A stretch of 64,000 bases of DNA from Isoetes taiwanensis (lineage: Eukaryota; Streptophyta; Lycopodiopsida; Isoetales; Isoetaceae): assembly GCA_021234155.1 (NCBI GenBank), contig JAJEKV010000008.1, forward strand, positions 14,507,410-14,571,409, written 5' to 3'. How positions within the stretch are numbered: position 1 is the first letter of the stretch; each line of letters starts with the position of its first letter. The position numbers and the translations under genes were made by a program. Shown in pieces: positions 12,366 through 22,959 of the stretch. The notes beneath the pieces are model-generated. The model saw only the letters and a list, made by a program, of their open reading frames with translations. It had not been told where the DNA came from and ran no database searches.

Positions 12366-13951
12366 ATTAGATCAAAGAGAGCATTAGATCAAAGGGAGCC
12401 TACTCTGTAAGTTTTAGATTTTGTGAATCTGTCATAGTAGAAGACATAGTAGAAGACATCCACGTTTATCAGTTAGTTCGCTGCTGTGCTTTCTTTTTAG
12501 TTTATCTAGACCCAGGTAACTGGAGCCGAACACTATGAAATCAGTGAAGACTTGAGGCCGCAGACGCTAGATTGCTATGTTGTTGCATTTTATTCATATC
12601 TGCCATGGATTGTTGTTATATGCCTTTGAAAACTTTTTTTATCCATTCTTGGCTTGTCTTAGTTTGTTTTCTTCTTCTTCCATGAAACTCATGAAGCTGC
12701 TATGGTAGACACAAACCCTTGTTTCCAGACCGAATGGGTCCTGTTCCGCTCCTTCCCTGTTAGCTTTGATCACATTAGCTGAATCCGCTCTGTTCTGTGC
12801 AGTTTTAAGCTCGCTGCCACCGCCAGCAAACCGCAGATCCTAATCTTCTGTGTTGGTTTAAAACAGGGCTTAATCTTGATCCCAAATTTTCAGATGGCAT
12901 GAGAACCGACCTGTTCTGCTCATCCCTTGTTAGTTCCGGCCATGATTGTAGAATTCGGCCCTGCTCCGCAGACTAGAAGCTCCTGTTATGCCCTTTTTAA
13001 TACTTTTTCGATTCCGTTTTTATTTAGTCTTTGGCTTTAATGTCATCAAAACATCTATTAGTCTATTTGGTTATAAGGCTTAGAATTACTATTCTAGAGA
13101 TCCACGTTCGAATACGGCTGAGAACTTGACTTTTGTCCAACTTTTACTTAACCTTTTCTTTTTAATCTTTATGAAGTTATATTGCTCCTTATATTCGTTC
13201 TTGATCTAGACACATTTGTTGTTGATCCAAAGCTGTTGCTGCTTCAGTAGGCCATGAAACAGCTATAGTGAGTTTTAGTTCTGCATAATTGTTGATCGTC
13301 GCCCGCTTTGCAGCTTAATTGGTTAGATCTTACTGATGTGATCTTATTAAAGTGTGCTTACTAGGGATATGATGTGACTTTTGTATCTAGCTACTAGTAA
13401 GGTTCTAAAATAAAAAGTTAGAGGATCATAGTAGTGGTCTAACAAAAAATTCCAAGTAATTACAATTGCATTGTGAAATGGATTATAGATGCATTGGAAT
13501 CATGTTTTTGATTGATAAAAATTTGCATAACATGCGATATTTAGCATTGCACGTGTTTGAAGGTATTTCATGATGATCGAAATGGTATTACATGATGCAC
13601 ATTGCAATGTTGCACACGCTTGATGATTTAATTAAGTGTTACATGAAGTATTAATATTGGAAACTTCATTTGAGCTATGCCTGGACGATTATGCCAGATA
13701 TCTGTATTAGTGGATGTAAATGCTATAAACTGCAATTGTTGATGGTCTAGCATTCTATAATCTTTGATAGAATGATGATGGTCTATCATTGAGTAGTATT
13801 GCATCAATAGATGTATATGAGGCATGTGCTATTGGGAAGTAACATGTGCAGTGTGTGCTGTTGGAAAGCAACGTGTGAGGCATGTGCTGTTGGGAAGCAA
13901 CATCGCCTTCCTTTCAATGCGAAAGGCAAATGTGCAATTTAGCTTTGGGAG

Positions 13952-14640
13952 CTTGTACATACCCCTCAGCAAAATAGTGTTGATGAGTGTCAGAATCATA
14001 TGATAATCAATGTATGCTGCCTAATATGGAACAAAAGTCGCTAAATCCTAATGTGGATAATAGACCTCCTCATTCTTCAAGTTGTTCATCTTTACATTCT
14101 CATGTTGGGAATGAGCTTGTAAATCCTGAAGTGGAAGATGATTTTGTACAGGAGTTTGATTTGTATGATGGCACTGATGAGGATCATGATGGTCTACTAG
14201 ATGTGACTCCGATATGAAGGCAATGGAAGCCCACCTGACAGATCTTGAAATATCATGAAGCCTTTAGCTACTAGTGCAGATCCGGTTATGGTGAAAGAGG
14301 CTATGTCTTCGTTACAAGCCAGAAATTGGCATATGGAAGCTTGAGAGTATTGCTAGCATTTGTTGCTCAGTTTGATTTGCTTGCTCAGTTTGAGCTTGTG
14401 CATGCTCGCATATGTGGCCTACTACCTTGTGCTTTGAGTGGTGCACAACATTTCATTTTGTTTGTAGATGCTTTTTCCCGTAGAGTTTTTGTATATTTTA
14501 TCTCTACGAAGTCCCAGGTCTTCACCAAATTCCAAGTGTTTAAGAATACGGTGGAGACTCAAATTGGCAAAGTGATCAAGCGATTACGTACTGACAATAG
14601 TGGGGAATTTGCGAGTTTTTGGTTGTCTCGCCTATGTTGA
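13952..14640 (+). pseudogene. Scrambled copia integrase and RT-start fragments
   Basis: 13952-13990 reads LVHTPQQNSVDE, the TPQQNGVAER end of a copia integrase core. About 14279-14340 reads DPVMVKEAMSSLQARNWHMEA, like the RT start (xPxxYxEAM...W). 14400-14630 then reads FILFVDAFSRRVFVYF...KVIKRLRTDNSGEFASF, the central integrase catalytic core with its second Asp (TDNSGEF). In an intact copia polyprotein the last piece precedes TPQQN and RT comes after both. Order and reading frames are therefore rearranged, and no functional protein is possible. Confidence 0.85.
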
Positions 14641-14945
14641 TATTGCTACGCGAAGAATCATTACTAGTCGTGATGCAGTGTTTGATGATGCCTAATGTGG
14701 ATATTGGGTCTTTACATCCAAAAGTGGAAGATATTGAGGCGTTCATTGGAAAAGGATACTTGCGAGTGCGTCTTACAAGTTTAAGACAAACTTCTAGAGC
14801 TAAGTTTTGCAGATTTCAATGTGAATATAAGACGTTCTCAAGAAAATTTTATGGTGATTGCGCTTTATGTGGGTGACACAATTTTGGCTATCAAGAGAAG
14901 ATTCTCTTCTGCATTTAGGTTTATTACCAAATCGCAGGAATAGAT
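14641..14945 (+). pseudogene. Copia reverse-transcriptase fragments with altered YVDD
   Basis: RRIITSRDAVFDDA near 14650 matches the copia SRDVVFDE linker before RT. VIALYVGDTILAIK (YVGD codons 14866-14877) corresponds to the RT catalytic YVDD box with Asp changed to Gly. Frameshifts and stops separate the pieces and most of the RT between them is missing. Confidence 0.8.
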
Positions 14946-15132
14946 ATTAGAAAATTGTAGCACTCGGATTTTTTCCTTTGTGACCACCAAAGGTTTTTTT
15001 CATCCGAGTGCGAGACCAAATTTGCAGGTGGGCAGATTATCTATGAGTTGTGGGTTGCAATATTTGGTCTTCATTATTGGACACGATATTTTCTATATCT
15101 TATTTGGTGAAAGGCTAAAGTCGCAGGTGGGG

Positions 15133-15332
15133 TGTTAGCGTAGCTGCCTATATTAAGGCAGCGTGCCTTTATAAAAAGGCGACGAGAGCTCCTTATAGCT
15201 TTCACCTTTTTCCATATTTGGACCTTTATGGTGCCTATATATTGTAACATCTATTATTCAATAAACGTGTCTTCTTTTGTGGTGCATTCCTCTCTCACTT
15301 GTGTCTTCTTAGTAAACTAGTAAATTTTAACA
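15133..15332 (+). repeat. 3' LTR of copia-derived element
   Basis: 200 bp, almost identical to 12155-12353 except around the poly-A/GGCGACGAG patch near its start. It is followed by the right target duplication. Confidence 0.92.
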
Positions 15333-15337
15333 GCAAA

Positions 15338-16975
15338 TACTCTGTACTGCCTTGCTTCTAAAATTTTGACTTCTGTGTGCTAGAAATTGGCCTTGATAGA
15401 ACTCCTGTGTGCATGCCGGAGCAAAGTCTTTGAACCCAGCCGGTCGGGTTTGTATCTTGGCCGCCTTCGCTTCGTCTAATACATTTTTATTTGTTTGGGG
15501 ATATCAGGGTCGGGTATCCCCGACACTTTAATGAATATTATACTCCTAAGGTTTCATCCCTACATGAATATATAGGTTCTTAGGCATTGACCCATACTTA
15601 TTAAGATACTAAGTTATAGAACCCTGTATAAGGAATGCTATCTTTTAACGTGGGACATGAACAGACCATGTTATGCTTATCCCTTCTTCTAGGTCCAGTC
15701 CGGTATAGAACTAAGGCCATAATAATACAAAAGCTAAGGAATTGGCAATTCTATAAAATGGAAAATTGGCATAGTTAGCGGATTTAGTGGATAAATTATT
15801 TAACTAAGTTGTGGCTCGAGGGTGAATGGTTTATGGGATATTGTAAGGAACGATTCTAGTGGAGATAGGGAATTTGTGGGAGCACTAGAGTATGAATAAG
15901 TGTAGTTAGCCATGGGATGATTGTTCCACTATTAATGTGTATCTAACTTCCTCGCGCTTCTATGCTGGGTATTTGATAATATAAGCAGAATATGCAATGG
16001 AATATAATAGTTGAGACATTTGTGGATTCTATAATGTTAGAATGTATGGAGCATGGGTGTTGTATTTTACATTGCTATGGATGTAGTATGGCTTACTTTG
16101 TAAAGGTCCTCGGTAGTATTCTCTCTTGTGAAGATTCTTGATGGATATTGTGGCATCTTGCATTGCATTTAATGTCGCATCTTCGGATGGGTGGGGCGGC
16201 CGCATAACTCCGCATCCGTGGCCAGAGGGCTAGACGGATGAGGCTAAGGGGAAAGCCCCTTTGTATTAGGACCTGTACGTACAGTGAAATATGTCTCCTT
16301 GAGGTCGCCACCCAAGGGGAAAGTTGGACTGGATCAGAGATCCTAGGCTTGTGGTTATGCATTTAGCCTGAGATTGTTTGATATTAATCGTCTAATCACT
16401 TGCAAAAAAATAGAGCGAGGTAAGTTGTTACTGCCGGGTATTGAACATAGATGGTTATTTCATTATTAGTATGGTTGTTGGTTCCCTCCCCAGTTTTTTC
16501 CCACTTAGTCCTTGTGGACTAAACCCCTCTTGCTTGTTGTATGTCTGTTAAAGATGGCATGTCTGGATGAGCCCAGTATCACGTTACACTTAGATTCCTT
16601 TGTAACGTGATGGTTTCGAGAAACCTGGGATGAGCCAGAGCTGGTGTTGAAGCACCGAATTTACGAGATGCTGACCGACCTCTTCCGACAAATATACTAT
16701 GAGCAGAGACAGCCGAGGGTTCATCTCTTAGATGGAGAGTCGGGGATGAACCTTCCGGGATTCTAGTTCTACTGGATCTTCATCAGTCAGCTCAGATAGA
16801 AAATCTGAGTGAGCTTGTTGTATTTTTGTTTGTACAGACGTCTGTCGTTATCTTTTGGTATGCTGCTAGCATACAAACTCTATAAGCAGTGAGGCTGTCT
16901 GTGGACGGTGTGATATCATGTGGGTGATGTGGTTTTTGGAATGTTATGCACATAAGTTATTGTCATTTTGGGATC
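15338..16975. other. Spacer between nested LTR elements, possibly part of the outer gypsy LTR
   Basis: No gene is seen. The sequence upstream of the primer-binding site at 20281 should be the 5' LTR of the outer gypsy element, interrupted by the insertion at 16976. GTCGGGTATCCCCGACACTT near 15513 and the promoter-like sequence around 16850-16970 would fit an LTR. Without the matching 3' LTR its start cannot be fixed. Confidence 0.4.
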
Positions 16976-17326
16976 TGTTAGAGCCTAGACTCTAACCTTG
17001 CAAGAAGGATGAAAAACCCAACAATCCAAGCTCAATCTATCAGAATAAGGCAATGCACAAGACAAAGAATCATCATCTCCATAGCTAGATCAAGCAAAAT
17101 CTTCTCTCTCAATACACCGTCTCTCTGTTCTTCCCTCTCTGCTCAGATAATACAGTGGTGATAATGGCTCCTCAATGCATACGTGCAAATATCCTGCACG
17201 CGTGCATGCGCGTATATCACTCTATATACGGTATATGATGAGTGTGGTGAGTGGTGACGAATGTGGTGAGTGGTGATGAGTGTGGTGAGTGGTGACGACC
17301 GGTGGTGAGTGGTGGCGACCCCAACA
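16976..17326 (-). repeat. LTR (gag-distal copy) with internal minisatellite
   Basis: 351 bp. The last 90 bp hold five tandem 15-18-bp variants of GTGGTGAGTGGTGACGA. Compared with the other LTR it has 36 extra bases rich in TCTCTC. Confidence 0.9.
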
Positions 17327-17728
17327 AAGGGCGACCCACGGTGGGGGAAAATGTGCCACTCCGTGGCGGAGTCATATGGTCCTTGGGACATGTCCCCAAA
17401 TGACACATTTACATGTATGTTTAGAAAGAAAATACCCTCCTCAAATCCAAATGACTCGATAGAAAGAAACCGGGTCCAAAATGACAAATTGACGAAACAA
17501 GAGTCTTTATAATCGTGGGCAAACTTTGAAAGCTGATATCTTGAGTTCGTAACTCCGTTTGACCCGCACCATAGCTCGTTGGATTCAGACGTTAAAAGCA
17601 TCTTTTGATATAGGATAGATGAAGTATTATAGAACTGTCACCACCTGTTTTTACAGAAAAACGACCTGCTGTAACCCAAAAATTCTCCACAATTTTCTGT
17701 AATTGGAGCTATGCCAAATCCAAATCCT

Positions 17729-18200
17729 TTAGAAAAGTACTTCCCTTTCAAAATAAGGCCTGAGATCCTTGCCATTTCTGGGATTAGGCAACAATTCCCC
17801 TTCTGGAGTCATCAAATAGAAAGCCCCACCTGGTACCTCTTTATCAATCAGAAATGGGCCTTCCCATGGGCTTTGGAATTTGGATAGATGCTGCTTAGTG
17901 GTCCTGCACACACCAATTGGCCTTCTTCAAATGGATTGACAACCTGTAACCTGTCTTTGATAAGCTTTACTTTCTGTTTATGCCTCATATTGAAGTCTGC
18001 TGCATCTTGTCTCATCTCTTCCAATTGCAGCAAATCATCCATCCTATTATACACCTTCAAAGCTTGTTCCTTCAAAGCCTTTGGAAAAGAGGTCTTAGTC
18101 TTCTCCGCAATTGGCACTACTCTTGGTTCTTGAACCACCTTTTGTGATCTTGTAACTGCATTTACTTCTCTAATCTCTTCTTCTTGCTGAAATGGGTCAC
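17729..18200 (-). pseudogene. C-terminal remnant of gypsy pol
   Basis: Minus-strand reading gives RMDDLLQLEEMRQDAADFNM...VNPFEEGQLVC, then after a frameshift KFQSPWEGPFLIDKEVPGGAFYL...LLPNPRNGKDLRPYFE. This is the region after the integrase core in plant gypsy polyproteins (QKxKxxxD...F..GDLVL, then K..WEGPF.V...PGGAY.L....G......N...LK.YY). It joins sequence downstream of gag without any RT or integrase core between, so the internal deletion is large. At least two frame changes are needed to read it. Confidence 0.8.
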
Positions 18201-18343
18201 ATTCCACCTCAACAAATCCACAATTTACTACTGATTTTGCCTTCTCTTGCTTCTTAAGCTCCTCAATAAGAGCCTTAACTTGAGGATTATCAATGTAATT
18301 TTGCATCTTGAATCGCACATCATTATTAGGAAGAGGTACTGAG

Positions 18344-19640
18344 TCAAACACTTGCTGCTTTGGTGGATACTTGTTGGTTAAGATTCGGTTTCCCATGGAT
18401 TTTCCAACAAGTAGTCTCATCATGCTTGAATTTATCACATAACTTGCAATATAAATGAGCCTTACTTGGATACCATCCTCGTTTTTGGCTGCACCATTGG
18501 TGTGGAACCCATTGGAACTTGTTGGGCAATTGGAGCTTGTGGCATCATTGGAACTTGTGGTATGATAGGTGCTGCTTGCATTGGTTGAATAGGAATAGAT
18601 GGTGCTTGTTGCATAACAGCAAATACCGGATTGGCCCTCTCAAAGAATCTCTTCTCCCTACATTCTTGATCATTATGGCCCTTGATTTGGCATCTTGAGC
18701 AGAATTTCAGCAATCTACATGTAGTATCAGAATGCCTAATAGACCCACAATACTCACAAGTAATAAACTGCACCTCCCTTGGCTTCTCACCAATTGTAAG
18801 CTTAGAAATCTTGGCTGCAATATCCTCTGTTTTATGCTCTGGAGCAGCAACTTCATGAATATATCCCAGCTTATCTTCAGCCTTGAGAGCATACTTTTGT
18901 GCCTCTAGCAATGTTGTAGGTTGTTTAGCCTTCACCTTATGAGCAATAGCTCGTTTCAGCCCCTTCACATACCATTGGATATCCATTTCATCATTCCTTG
19001 CAATCTTCCAATGAACCACGGCTTTGAGAACCGCAGAATGTACCTCCGATTATACTCTCTAATTGATTCATCTTCCTTTTGTGTGAAATTGGTCCACCTT
19101 TCTATAGTCTTATCCTTACCATGAACTTCTTGATAATTGGCAATGAAAGCTTCCTTTAATTCCTGATATGTCATGGTATCTGGCTGAGTTTGTGCCCATT
19201 CCTCCACTGAATCTTGCAAAGAACTATGAAACCAAAACAAGTAATGTCAGTAGGTAACTTACATTGTCGGGCAATACCTCTCAAACTTCACAATATGCTT
19301 CAAAGGATCCCGATCTACCGGATCATCAAACTTTGAATCCCCATTGTTCGAAAACCCCATACCATAGGTGGTAATCTGACCATCTCGCCTCTTCTTGGGT
19401 TTCTTGAAATTTGAAAACGAAATTGAATCTCCCTTCAATTTGAAAACGAAATTGGATTACCTTCTAGATCGGTAAATGGAATCAAAACCTCCGGATCGAG
19501 AATTAGACCCCGGATCTGCTCCCAAATCTGAAACGAAATTGAATCTTGATGCAATTTTGAGCCCAAAGATTGACTCACCGGTCCCCTTCTTGTTACGATA
19601 GAGCTTCGTGGGATATCCTTCTTACTTCCCTTGGGCATAA
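18344..19640 (-). pseudogene. Gypsy gag with three zinc knuckles, frame-broken
   Basis: Reading from 19640 down, a Ser/Thr-rich start (MPKGSKKDIPRSSI) leads to the gag capsid core (WFHSSLQDSVEEWAQ...YQELKEAFIANYQ...ESIREYNRRYILRF) and a matrix-like helix block. Two CCHC knuckles follow, CEYCGSIRHSDTTC and CSRCQIKGHNDQEC, then a Pro/Gln/Met-rich linker and a third knuckle, CKLCDKFKHDETTC. Each fits C-x2-C-x4-H-x4-C. The domains lie in different frames (breaks near 19240/19019 and 18462), so this copy is inactive, but all three knuckles keep their ligands. Confidence 0.85.
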
Positions 19641-19828
19641 AACTATGCTCCCCTTGTCAAATTTTACTCCATAAATCAATTACGGCAAAATCCCCTTCAC
19701 ACAAGAAATTGCTCCTTTCACAATGGTGTCGTTCTTTACCGACGATCACCAATACCAATGGTAACAACTCCTTTTTCAATGGAAATTCTTGCCAATCAAT
19801 GGTCTGTCGAACACCGTGGTCGCCAAAT

Positions 19829-20143
19829 TGTTAGAGCCTAGACTCTAACCTTGCAAGAAGGATGAAAAACCCAACAATCCAAGCTCAATCTATCAGAATA
19901 AGGCAATGCACAAGACAAAGAATCATCATCTCCATAGCTAGATCAAGCAAAATCCTCTGCTCAGATAATACAGTGGTGATAATGGCTCCATAATGCATAC
20001 GTGCAAATATCTTGCACGCGTGCATGCGCGTATATCACTCTATATACGGTATATGATGAGTGTGGTGAGTGGTGACGAATGTGGTGAGTGGTGATGAGTG
20101 TGGTGAGTGGTGACGACTGTGGTGAGTGGTGACGACCCCAACA
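19829..20143 (-). repeat. LTR (gag-proximal copy)
   Basis: 315 bp, nearly identical to 16976-17326 apart from the 36-bp indel and a few substitutions. It carries the same minisatellite. Confidence 0.92.
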
Positions 20144-20280
20144 GGATCATTGTGAATATCTTTCGAGATTTTGCAGTTCTTGAATGAAATGTATTGTTAT
20201 GATAGTTAGGGTATCTGTTATAAGTGTAGTTGTGTAATGCGGGTGACGGCTCATGCCAAGAGGGCTGCGTCCATCTCAGT

Positions 20281-20292
20281 TGGTATCAGAGC
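20281..20292 (+). promoter_or_regulatory. Primer-binding site of gypsy element (initiator Met tRNA)
   Basis: TGGTATCAGAGC, identical to the copia site at 12354. Confidence 0.88.
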
Positions 20293-20413
20293 GAAGGTTT
20301 CTGACACCTTTGGGATATGGGAATCATGGGATAAGAATTAGGGAATTCTACTATAAAGTAGAATGATTTGGCATGGGAATAACCATTATTGTCCTTTTCC
20401 AGGTGAATAGCAG

Positions 20414-20900
20414 GATGTCTGGAAATGAGGGCGACAATTCGAGAGCTGGAGGTAGCAATAATCCTCCGAGCATAACTGAACAGATTCTGGCAGCTATGCA
20501 ACAACAACTGGCTGCTACGTGACAATAGGTTGCTAAGAAGGATGATGACCTTGATGAAGCTAATAAGGTTTTGAAGCAACTCAAAAGGGAGACTTTCAGT
20601 AGTAAGGATACCACGGGTGAGGATGATGATGCATGGTTAAAGGGGATTGAGTTCTATTTTGAAGTAAAGAAACCCCAAAGCTGCTCTAAAGGCAACTATT
20701 GCTGATATGTTGTTGACTGGATCTGCTAAGATATGGTGGGACGAGTATAAGAAAGATAATCTTTTGGTTCTGTGCCAAATTATATGGAGTACTTTTAAGG
20801 ATGCTTTCAAACTCCATTACTTACCTGCTGGTTGGAAGGATAAACAGGTTAAGCGCTATTTGCGCAAAGGGGGGAATCATGTATGTCGGAATGTTAACTA
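20414..20900 (+). pseudogene. Gypsy gag remnant
   Basis: From ATG 20414 the frame reads MSGNEGDNSRAGGSNNPPSI...EQILAAMQQQ. After frame breaks it reads ADMLLTGSAKIWWDEYKKDN...WSTFKDAFKLHYLPAG, the gag core motif (A...L.G.A..WW......W..F...F...Y.P). Several stops interrupt it and the zinc knuckle is not seen. Confidence 0.8.
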
Positions 20901-21725
20901 AAACTGCGGAGGTGCAAGAAACTATCGTTCCTCAGTTTATTCACACTGTGTTAAGGGAATTCAAAGATGTGTTCCCTGATAAGCTTACAGAATTACCTCC
21001 CTTTCATGAGATGAACCATGAAATTGAATTGTTCCTTGGATCTGCACCACCTTCTCGACCTCCAGGAATACATGAAGACATAAAGGAATGGCCTCAACCT
21101 CAATCTATAAGAGAAATCAGAGCATTTCTGGGTTTAGCTAGATATTAGCGCAAGTTTGTTAAGCAATTTTCCAAGAAGGCAGTTCCTCTGACCACCCTTC
21201 TTCAAAAGGATTTAGCTTTTCAATGGTCTGAAGTATGCTAGTGCAACTTTCAATTTTTGAAGGATGCTTTCGCATGCACCTATTCTAAAGATTCCTTGCA
21301 TGGAATGAGAATTTTGCATAGTAACTGATGCCTCAGGCACTGGCATTGGGGGTGATTTACTGCAAGATGGCCATGTGTGTGCTATGAATCTAAAAAGCTC
21401 AGTCCAGCTGAACAGAATTATCCAACACATGATTTGGAGATGCGTGCAATTGTTCATGCTTTAAAATTATGGAGACATTACCTCTTAGGTAAGAAATTTC
21501 TCTTTAGGACAGATCATCAAAGTCTTAAGTACTTTGTAATGCAGCCAGAGCTGAACAATCGCCAAAAGAGATGGATGCAATTGTTGCAAGAATATGATTT
21601 TACTATAATGTATCAGCCTGGCAAAGATAACATAATCGCGAATGCATTGTCTCGACGATCATATTGTGCTGCAATTAGTAATGCTATGAATCAATGGGAC
21701 AACAATTTAAGTCAGTTAATCTAGA
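20900..21725 (+). pseudogene. Gypsy RT edges and RNase H remnant
   Basis: REFKDVFPDKLTELPPFHEMNHEIEL is the start of RT. It jumps directly to HEDIKEWPQPQSIREIRAFLGLARY, the end of RT, so the catalytic YxDD region is deleted. RNase H follows: CIVTDASGTGIGG, then ESKKLSPAEQNYPTHDLEMRAIVHALKLWRHYLLGKKF, DHQSLKYF and the terminal DNIIANALSRR. The frame is broken several times around 21150-21370 but open from 21377 to 21724. Confidence 0.88.
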
Positions 21726-21839
21726 CAGATCCTCATTACCGATCTATAATAACAACACTTGAGGAAGGTGAAAGCAAGGATCCTTATAGATTGGAAGGGT
21801 CTAAATTGTTTTATCAGAGTCGATTATGTATACTGATAA

Positions 21840-22700
21840 TGCAGAGCCTAAACAATAAATTTTAAAGGAAGCTCATGACAGTCCAATGTCAGGTCAGTCT
21901 GGAATTCAGAAAAACCTTCGTAAGGTTCGTAAACAGTTCTTTTGGCCTGGCATGAAAAAGGAAATACTAGATTATATAGCCAGATGCCTACCATGTCAGA
22001 AGGTGAAAGCTTCTCGTTAGAAGATTGGGGGTGAATTGCAACCTTTGGGTATCCCAGATGCAAAACGGGAAAGTATCTGTATGGATTTTATTGTGGGTTT
22101 GCCCAGAACTCGAGCAGGATAAGATTTCATTTATGTTGTAATGGATTGCCTCACTAAGCAAGCTCATTTCATGCCAACCAGAACTACGGCTACTGCAGCA
22201 GATATTGGAAAGATATTCATCAAGGATGTATTCTGTTTGCATGGAATGCCTAAGGTCATTGTGTCCGTTAGAGATACATGCTTTGTTGGTCAGTTTTGGC
22301 AAGCTTTGTTCCAAGGAGTTGGAACCCAGTTGCGGATGAGCACTGCATATCATTCCCAGACGGATGGCCAGGTGGAAAGAGTTAATCAGGTTGTGGAAGA
22401 CATGCTTCGGGTGTATGTGGCAGAACATCCACATTCTTGGGAGTCCTATCTATATCTAGTCGAGTTTGCCTACAACAACGCATATCAAGATTCCATAAAA
22501 ATGAGCCCATTTGAGGCCGTATATGGACAAGAATGCATATATTCGTTAACCTAGTGTAGTCCCCAATGTAAAGTAGATTTGGTCCAGACCATGGGAGAAG
22601 ATATTGAAACACAGCTCAGAATTATTAGACATAATATTGTGACAGCACAGAATAGACAGAAACAATAAGCAGATAAGAGAAGGAGACCCTTGGAGTTCCA
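21840..22700 (+). pseudogene. Gypsy integrase remnant
   Basis: The N-terminal zinc domain reads EAHDSPMSGQSGIQKN...FFWPGMKKEILDYIARCLPCQ, where the second His of the usual HH-CC set is Gln. The core has MDFIVGLPRT with the first Asp. The second catalytic Asp region reads VIVSVRD, where VSDRG or VSDRD is expected, so the Asp is lost. HSQTDGQVERVNQVVEDMLR keeps the Glu. The tail is WESYLYLVEFAYNNAYQDSIKMSPFEAVYG. The frame is open from 22141 to 22554. The element was evidently competent once. Confidence 0.9.
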
Positions 22701-22834
22701 AAAGATGATATGGTATTTCTGGTATTTGTTTTGTTAGAATTTGGTCTCCCATCAGATTGGGCCTTTTTTGCGCAGTGGTCAAATGTGGACAACTGAATTT
22801 GCAACGAACGGATTTAGAATTGCTTTGTAAACCC

Positions 22835-22924
22835 TTATACTTGGCAAGGGATCGTCCTGAATGCTTCGCGCTTGGCAGGAATCGGCCCGAAGACTTCACA
22901 CTTGGCAGGAGTTTGCCGAATTTG
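22835..22924 (+). repeat. Three 30-bp tandem units encoding a decapeptide
   Basis: Units at 22835, 22865 and 22895 each contain (A/G)CTTGGCA(A/G)G. In the + frame they read LYLARDRPEC, FALGRNRPED and FTLGRSLPNL. The length is an exact multiple of three, so the repeat stays open in that frame. Confidence 0.85.
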
Positions 22925-22959
22925 TTGGAGGCAAACAACATGTTATTTCCAGATGCATA

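Larger units (their letters stand above)
12155..15332 (+). mobile_element. Non-autonomous Ty1/copia-type LTR element, 3.18 kb, complete ends
   Basis: Both LTRs begin TGTTAG and end TAACA (12155-12353 and 15133-15332). Flanking GCAAA at 12150-12154 and 15333-15337 is a perfect 5-bp target-site duplication. TGGTATCAGAGC, complementary to the initiator-Met tRNA 3' end, starts right after the 5' LTR. A short purine-rich tract (GCAGGTGGGG) abuts the 3' LTR. The interior is only 2.8 kb. Its first 1.6 kb is non-coding and the rest is short pieces of copia integrase and reverse transcriptase in the wrong order. The element cannot make its own enzymes, so its integration must have used proteins from a related autonomous copy. 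LTRs differ mainly in one short patch around positions 25-55 and look otherwise nearly identical, which suggests a fairly young insertion. Confidence 0.93.
16976..20143 (-). mobile_element. Non-autonomous Ty3/gypsy-type LTR element carrying gag, 3.17 kb
   Basis: LTRs TGTTAG...CCAACA lie at 16976-17326 (351 bp) and 19829-20143 (315 bp). GGATC at 16971-16975 and 20144-20148 is a perfect 5-bp target duplication. Coding is on the minus strand. Reading inward from the right LTR, ATTTGGCGACCACGG is a likely primer-binding site, gag with zinc knuckles follows, and then directly the C-terminal end of pol. Protease, RT, RNase H and the integrase core are absent. The size difference between LTRs is one 36-bp indel near 17100. 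The element sits inside the presumed 5' LTR of the gypsy element that continues at 20149. Confidence 0.9.
20281..22740 (+). mobile_element. Degenerate Ty3/gypsy element (outer element of the nest)
   Basis: The primer-binding site TGGTATCAGAGC lies at 20281-20292. It is followed by gag, RT edge, RNase H and integrase in the normal gypsy order, all on the plus strand and all with stops. The RT core is deleted. No 3' LTR is found after the integrase; the homology fades near 22740. The 5' LTR should lie upstream and is interrupted by the 16976-20143 element, which is therefore the younger insertion. Confidence 0.88.

Noticed and set aside
13069-13135. tRNA-like stretch (TTGGTTATAAGGC...GTTCGAAT)
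   Set aside because: The T arm does not pair, the anticodon loop would be six bases, and it lies inside the copia derivative.
17200-17330. Repeated GTGGTGAGTGGTGA units as a CRISPR-like or regulatory array
   Set aside because: They are an internal minisatellite of an LTR and occur identically in the second LTR.
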